Assembly (NCBI GenBank): GCA_030835065.1
Contig: JAUQWR010000337.1
Location: forward strand, 1 to 6,083
Direction of reading: 5' to 3'
From: Candidatus Kapaibacterium sp.
Lineage (GTDB): Bacteria; Bacteroidota; Ignavibacteria; Kapaibacteriales; UBA2268
DNA: 6,083 bases
Shown: positions 3,223 to 6,083 of the stretch, piece by piece
Position numbering within the stretch: position 1 is the stretch's first letter
Layout of the letters: each line of letters starts with the position of its first letter
Notes under the pieces: model-generated
What the model saw: the letters and a program-made list of their open reading frames with translations, nothing else
What the model was told of the DNA's origin: nothing
Database searches by the model: none
Translations under genes and position numbers: made by a program

Positions 3223-6083
3223 ATGAACGAAAAAATTTTTGAAACAATTGATGGCAATGAAGCAGCAGCCTATGTTGCTTATCGCGTCAATGAAGTATGT
3301 GCCATCTATCCAATCACACCATCATCCAATATGGGTGAATGGGCTGATGAATGGGCGGCAAAAGGTATCAAGAATATTTGGGGTAATGTTCCTTCAGTTT
3401 GCGAAATGCAATCCGAAGGCGGTGCTGCTGGCGCTGTTCACGGTTCTCTTCAAGCCGGTGCTCTCACAGCTACTTTCACTGCTTCTCAAGGGCTTCTCCT
3501 CAAAATTCCAAATATGTTCAAAATTGCAGGTGAATTAACCTCAACAGTTTTCAATATTACAGCTCGCGCCCTCGCTACCCACGCATTGTCAATTTTTGGC
3601 GATCATAGCGACGTTATGTCTGCTCGTACTACAGGTTTCTCTATGCTTGCTTCAGCTTCTGTCCAAGAAGTTATGGATTTTGTGCTTATAGCTCAAGCTG
3701 CTACTCTCGAATCTCGCATTCCGATATTGCACTTCTTCGATGGCTTCCGTACTTCTCACGAAGTTTCTAAGATCGAGCTCATCTCCGAAGATATTATGCG
3801 CAAGATGATCGACGACGAATTAGTCGCTGCTCACCGCCTTCGTGCTCTTTCGCCTGATAGACCAGTGATTCGTGGTACTGCTCAAAATCCTGACGTTTTC
3901 TTCCAAAATCGTGAAGCAAACAACAAATACTATACTGCTTGCCCCGATATTGTTCAAAATCAAATGGATAAATTTGCTGAACTTACTGGCAGACAATATA
4001 AAATTTTCCAATACGAAGGTGCTCCTGATGCCGAACATGTTATCATTGTTATGGCTTCTGGTGGCGAAACTGTTCAAGAAACTGCAAACTTCCTTAATAA
4101 TAAAGGCGAAAAACTCGGCGTTGTAAAAGTTCGCATGTATCGTCCTTTCGATATTAAGAGATTTATGGAATCATTACCTTCTACCGTCAAGACTATCAGC
4201 GTACTCGATAGAACTAAAGAGCCAGGTGCTTCCGGCGAACCTTTGTATCTCGACGTACTTACTGCTCTTCACGAAGGTATTGCTAATGGTTGGGGATCAA
4301 TTAAGAGTATGCCTAAAGTTCTTGGTGGAAGATATGGTTTGTCTTCTAAAGAATTTACTCCTGCTATGGTCAAAGGTGTTTACGAAAATGCTAAATCTGA
4401 TTCTCCAAAAAATCACTTTACTGTTGGTATTGTTGATGATGTTACTTTCACCAGCTTGCCTTGGGATGAATCATTCGATATTGAATCAGAAAAAGTATTC
4501 CGTGCTTTATTCTATGGTTTGGGCTCTGATGGTACAGTCGGTGCAAACAAAAACTCAATCAAAATTATTGGCGATGAAACTGATTTCTACGCTCAAGGCT
4601 ATTTTGTATATGATTCCAAAAAAGCCGGCGCTATGACTGTTTCTCACTTGAGATTTGGTCCAGATCCTATTCGCTCGCCTTATTTGATTACAAAAGCTAA
4701 TTTTGTGGCTTGCCATCAAACTGTATTTATCGAAAAATTCGATTTCTGCAAAAACTTGATGCCAGGCGGTGTATTCTTGATCAACTCTCCTTATTCTAAA
4801 GAAGAAGTTTGGAATACATTACCAAAATCACAACAACAAGCTATAATTGATAAAAAAATAAAATTATATACTATCGATGCTCAAAGCGTTGCTGAAGCTT
4901 CAGGCATGGGCAGACGCATCAATACTGTGATGCAGGTATGCTTCTTTGCAATTTCCGGCGTGCTTCCACGCGAAGAAGCTATCGAAGCTATTAAGAAATC
5001 TATTCGCAAAACTTACGGCAAAAAAGGCGAAGAAGTCGTGAATATGAATATTCGTGCAGTCGATAATACACTCGAACATCTCCACGAAGTTGCTATTCCT
5101 GATGCTTCTTCCAGCTCTTGGGATATTCATTCTCCAGTGCCTGCCAATGCTCCTCAATTTGTTAAAGAAGTTCTTGGCAGAATTATCGAAGGCGATGGCG
5201 ATAATCTACCTGTTAGTGCTTTCCCTGCTGATGGTACTTACCCAAGCGGCACTACTAAATGGGAAAAACGTAATATTGCTTTGACTATTCCTGTATGGGA
5301 CGAAAAAACTTGTATCCAATGCGGTAAATGTGCTATCGTTTGTCCTCATGCTACTATCCGTATCAAAGTTTACGACAAAGAAGTTCTTGCCAATGCACCT
5401 GCAACTTTCAAATCAGTAGATGCTAAAGATAAAGAATTTGATGGTATGAAATATACTATTCAAATAGCTCCTGAAGATTGTACAGGTTGCGGCGTATGCG
5501 TTGAAGTATGCCCTGCTAAAAACAAATCAAATACAAGCTTGAAAGCTCTCAACATGCAGCCTCAGTTGCCATTGCGCGCTCCTGAAGCCGAAAATTGGGA
5601 CTTCTTCTTGAATATTCCTGAATTTGATAGAACTAAACTTAAAGTATCAAACATTCGCCAACAACAATTAATGTTGCCTTTGTTCGAATTCTCTGGTGCT
5701 TGCGCTGGTTGCGGCGAAACTCCTTACGTCAAATTAATGTCTCAATTATTTGGCGATAGAGCTTTAGTTGCTAATGCTACAGGTTGTTCTTCAATCTATG
5801 GTGGCAACTTGCCTACAACTCCTTGGACTCATAATGCCGATGGTAGAGGTCCAGCTTGGTCTAACTCATTATTCGAAGATAATGCTGAGTTTGGTCTTGG
5901 TATGAGACTAGCTGTAGATAAACAAAATGAAATCGCTTGCGGTTTGTTGCGCAAATTTGCTGGCGAAATTGGCGAAACTCTCGTTACTGAATTATTAAAT
6001 GCAGACCAAAAAACTGAAACTGGTATCGAAGAACAACGCAAACGCGTAGCAATTTTGAAAGAAAAGATTGCTTCATTGCCTGC
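3223..6083 (+). CDS. nifJ: Pyruvate:ferredoxin (flavodoxin) oxidoreductase, partial at the 3' end
   Basis: NifJ oxidatively decarboxylates pyruvate with CoA to acetyl-CoA, CO2 and reduced ferredoxin or flavodoxin in the cytoplasm, using TPP and three [4Fe-4S] clusters. The window holds 953 codons of an expected 1170-1230. Residues 1 to about 415 form the TPP-pyrimidine and transketolase-C-like domains: YPITPSS (29-35, with T32), the TPP-activating Glu65 and the pyruvate-contact Arg115 match T31, E64 and R114 of the Desulfovibrio africanus enzyme. The gamma-type domain follows, then a two-cluster ferredoxin domain with CxxCxxCxxxCP at 697-708 and again at 753-764. The TPP-diphosphate domain begins with CAGCGETPY (Cys827, Cys830) and TGCSS (Cys855), matching proximal-cluster ligands C812, C815 and C840. 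The later Mg-TPP motif, the last cluster cysteine and the C-terminal extension lie outside the window. The frame has no interruption. It looks more GC-rich than its neighbours and favours GCT, GGC and CGC codons, consistent with high expression. Confidence 0.98.
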   Translation, partial: MNEKIFETIDGNEAAAYVAYRVNEVCAIYPITPSSNMGEWADEWAAKGIKNIWGNVPSVCEMQSEGGAAGAVHGSLQAGALTATFTASQGLLLKIPNMFKIAGELTSTVFNITARALATHALSIFGDHSDVMSARTTGFSMLASASVQEVMDFVLIAQAATLESRIPILHFFDGFRTSHEVSKIELISEDIMRKMIDDELVAAHRLRALSPDRPVIRGTAQNPDVFFQNREANNKYYTACPDIVQNQMDKFAELTGRQYKIFQYEGAPDAEHVIIVMASGGETVQETANFLNNKGEKLGVVKVRMYRPFDIKRFMESLPSTVKTISVLDRTKEPGASGEPLYLDVLTALHEGIANGWGSIKSMPKVLGGRYGLSSKEFTPAMVKGVYENAKSDSPKNHFTVGIVDDVTFTSLPWDESFDIESEKVFRALFYGLGSDGTVGANKNSIKIIGDETDFYAQGYFVYDSKKAGAMTVSHLRFGPDPIRSPYLITKANFVACHQTVFIEKFDFCKNLMPGGVFLINSPYSKEEVWNTLPKSQQQAIIDKKIKLYTIDAQSVAEASGMGRRINTVMQVCFFAISGVLPREEAIEAIKKSIRKTYGKKGEEVVNMNIRAVDNTLEHLHEVAIPDASSSSWDIHSPVPANAPQFVKEVLGRIIEGDGDNLPVSAFPADGTYPSGTTKWEKRNIALTIPVWDEKTCIQCGKCAIVCPHATIRIKVYDKEVLANAPATFKSVDAKDKEFDGMKYTIQIAPEDCTGCGVCVEVCPAKNKSNTSLKALNMQPQLPLRAPEAENWDFFLNIPEFDRTKLKVSNIRQQQLMLPLFEFSGACAGCGETPYVKLMSQLFGDRALVANATGCSSIYGGNLPTTPWTHNADGRGPAWSNSLFEDNAEFGLGMRLAVDKQNEIACGLLRKFAGEIGETLVTELLNADQKTETGIEEQRKRVAILKEKIASLP

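Noticed and set aside
3239..5284. Several open frames of 76-136 codons on both strands inside 3239-5284
   Set aside because: They overlap nifJ in other frames, lack family features and are explained by its codon usage.
5829..6041. 70-codon minus-strand frame
   Set aside because: It lies fully inside the nifJ TPP-binding domain, antisense to conserved sequence.
1..6083. CRISPR array, insertion sequence, tRNA or rRNA
   Set aside because: I found no spaced direct repeats, no terminal inverted repeats with a transposase, and no conserved tRNA or rRNA motifs on either strand by eye.

Overview
The window is an AT-rich bacterial segment carrying five recognisable protein genes plus two weakly supported small or partial ORFs at the left edge. 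The coding genes use ordinary ATG starts. Some have a short G-rich Shine-Dalgarno-like stretch (AGGGG or AGGGA) and others have none. The gene set is a large single-chain pyruvate:ferredoxin oxidoreductase, an MqnA-like protein, a SemiSWEET and MntP. Together with the low GC this points to an anaerobic or facultative bacterium, perhaps of the FCB group (Bacteroidota, Chlorobiota, Ignavibacteria or Kapabacteria relatives). That assignment is inference from gene content and style, not a measured phylogeny.

Layout. Bases 1-244 hold the possible tail of an upstream gene (stop at 50-52) and a 56-codon ORF with one hydrophobic segment. A possible sigma70-type promoter at 268-295 precedes a plus-strand pair. 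The first member (332-1117) is a divergent soluble protein of the MqnA/MqnD periplasmic-binding-protein fold. Its stop codon overlaps the start of a SemiSWEET small transporter (1117-1371) in a TAATG junction. The stop codon of the SemiSWEET directly abuts the stop codon of the convergent minus-strand gene mntP (1372-1935), a manganese exporter. mntP lies 12 nt downstream of a minus-strand PLP enzyme of the serine racemase / threonine dehydratase family (1948-2910), so these two very probably form an operon.

A divergent, very AT-rich intergenic region (2911-3222) separates that operon from nifJ (3223 to beyond the right edge). It holds A-tracts, a possible nifJ promoter, a hairpin followed by a T-run on the minus strand, and a small palindrome near a possible minus-strand promoter. 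nifJ is an intact reading frame through the end of the window. It contains the TPP-pyrimidine domain, a two-cluster ferredoxin domain and the start of the TPP-diphosphate domain, and about a fifth of the protein is missing at its C-terminus.

Functionally, the minus-strand operon would release 2-oxo acids (pyruvate from serine or 2-oxobutyrate from threonine). The divergent nifJ would oxidise pyruvate to acetyl-CoA, CO2 and reduced ferredoxin. The PLP enzyme keeps the divalent-metal site of metal-activated serine racemases and is linked to a Mn exporter. I see no mobile element, CRISPR array, tRNA or rRNA, and no clear sign of a novel multi-gene system. The least explained parts are the MqnA-like/SemiSWEET pair and the structured nifJ/dehydratase intergenic region.
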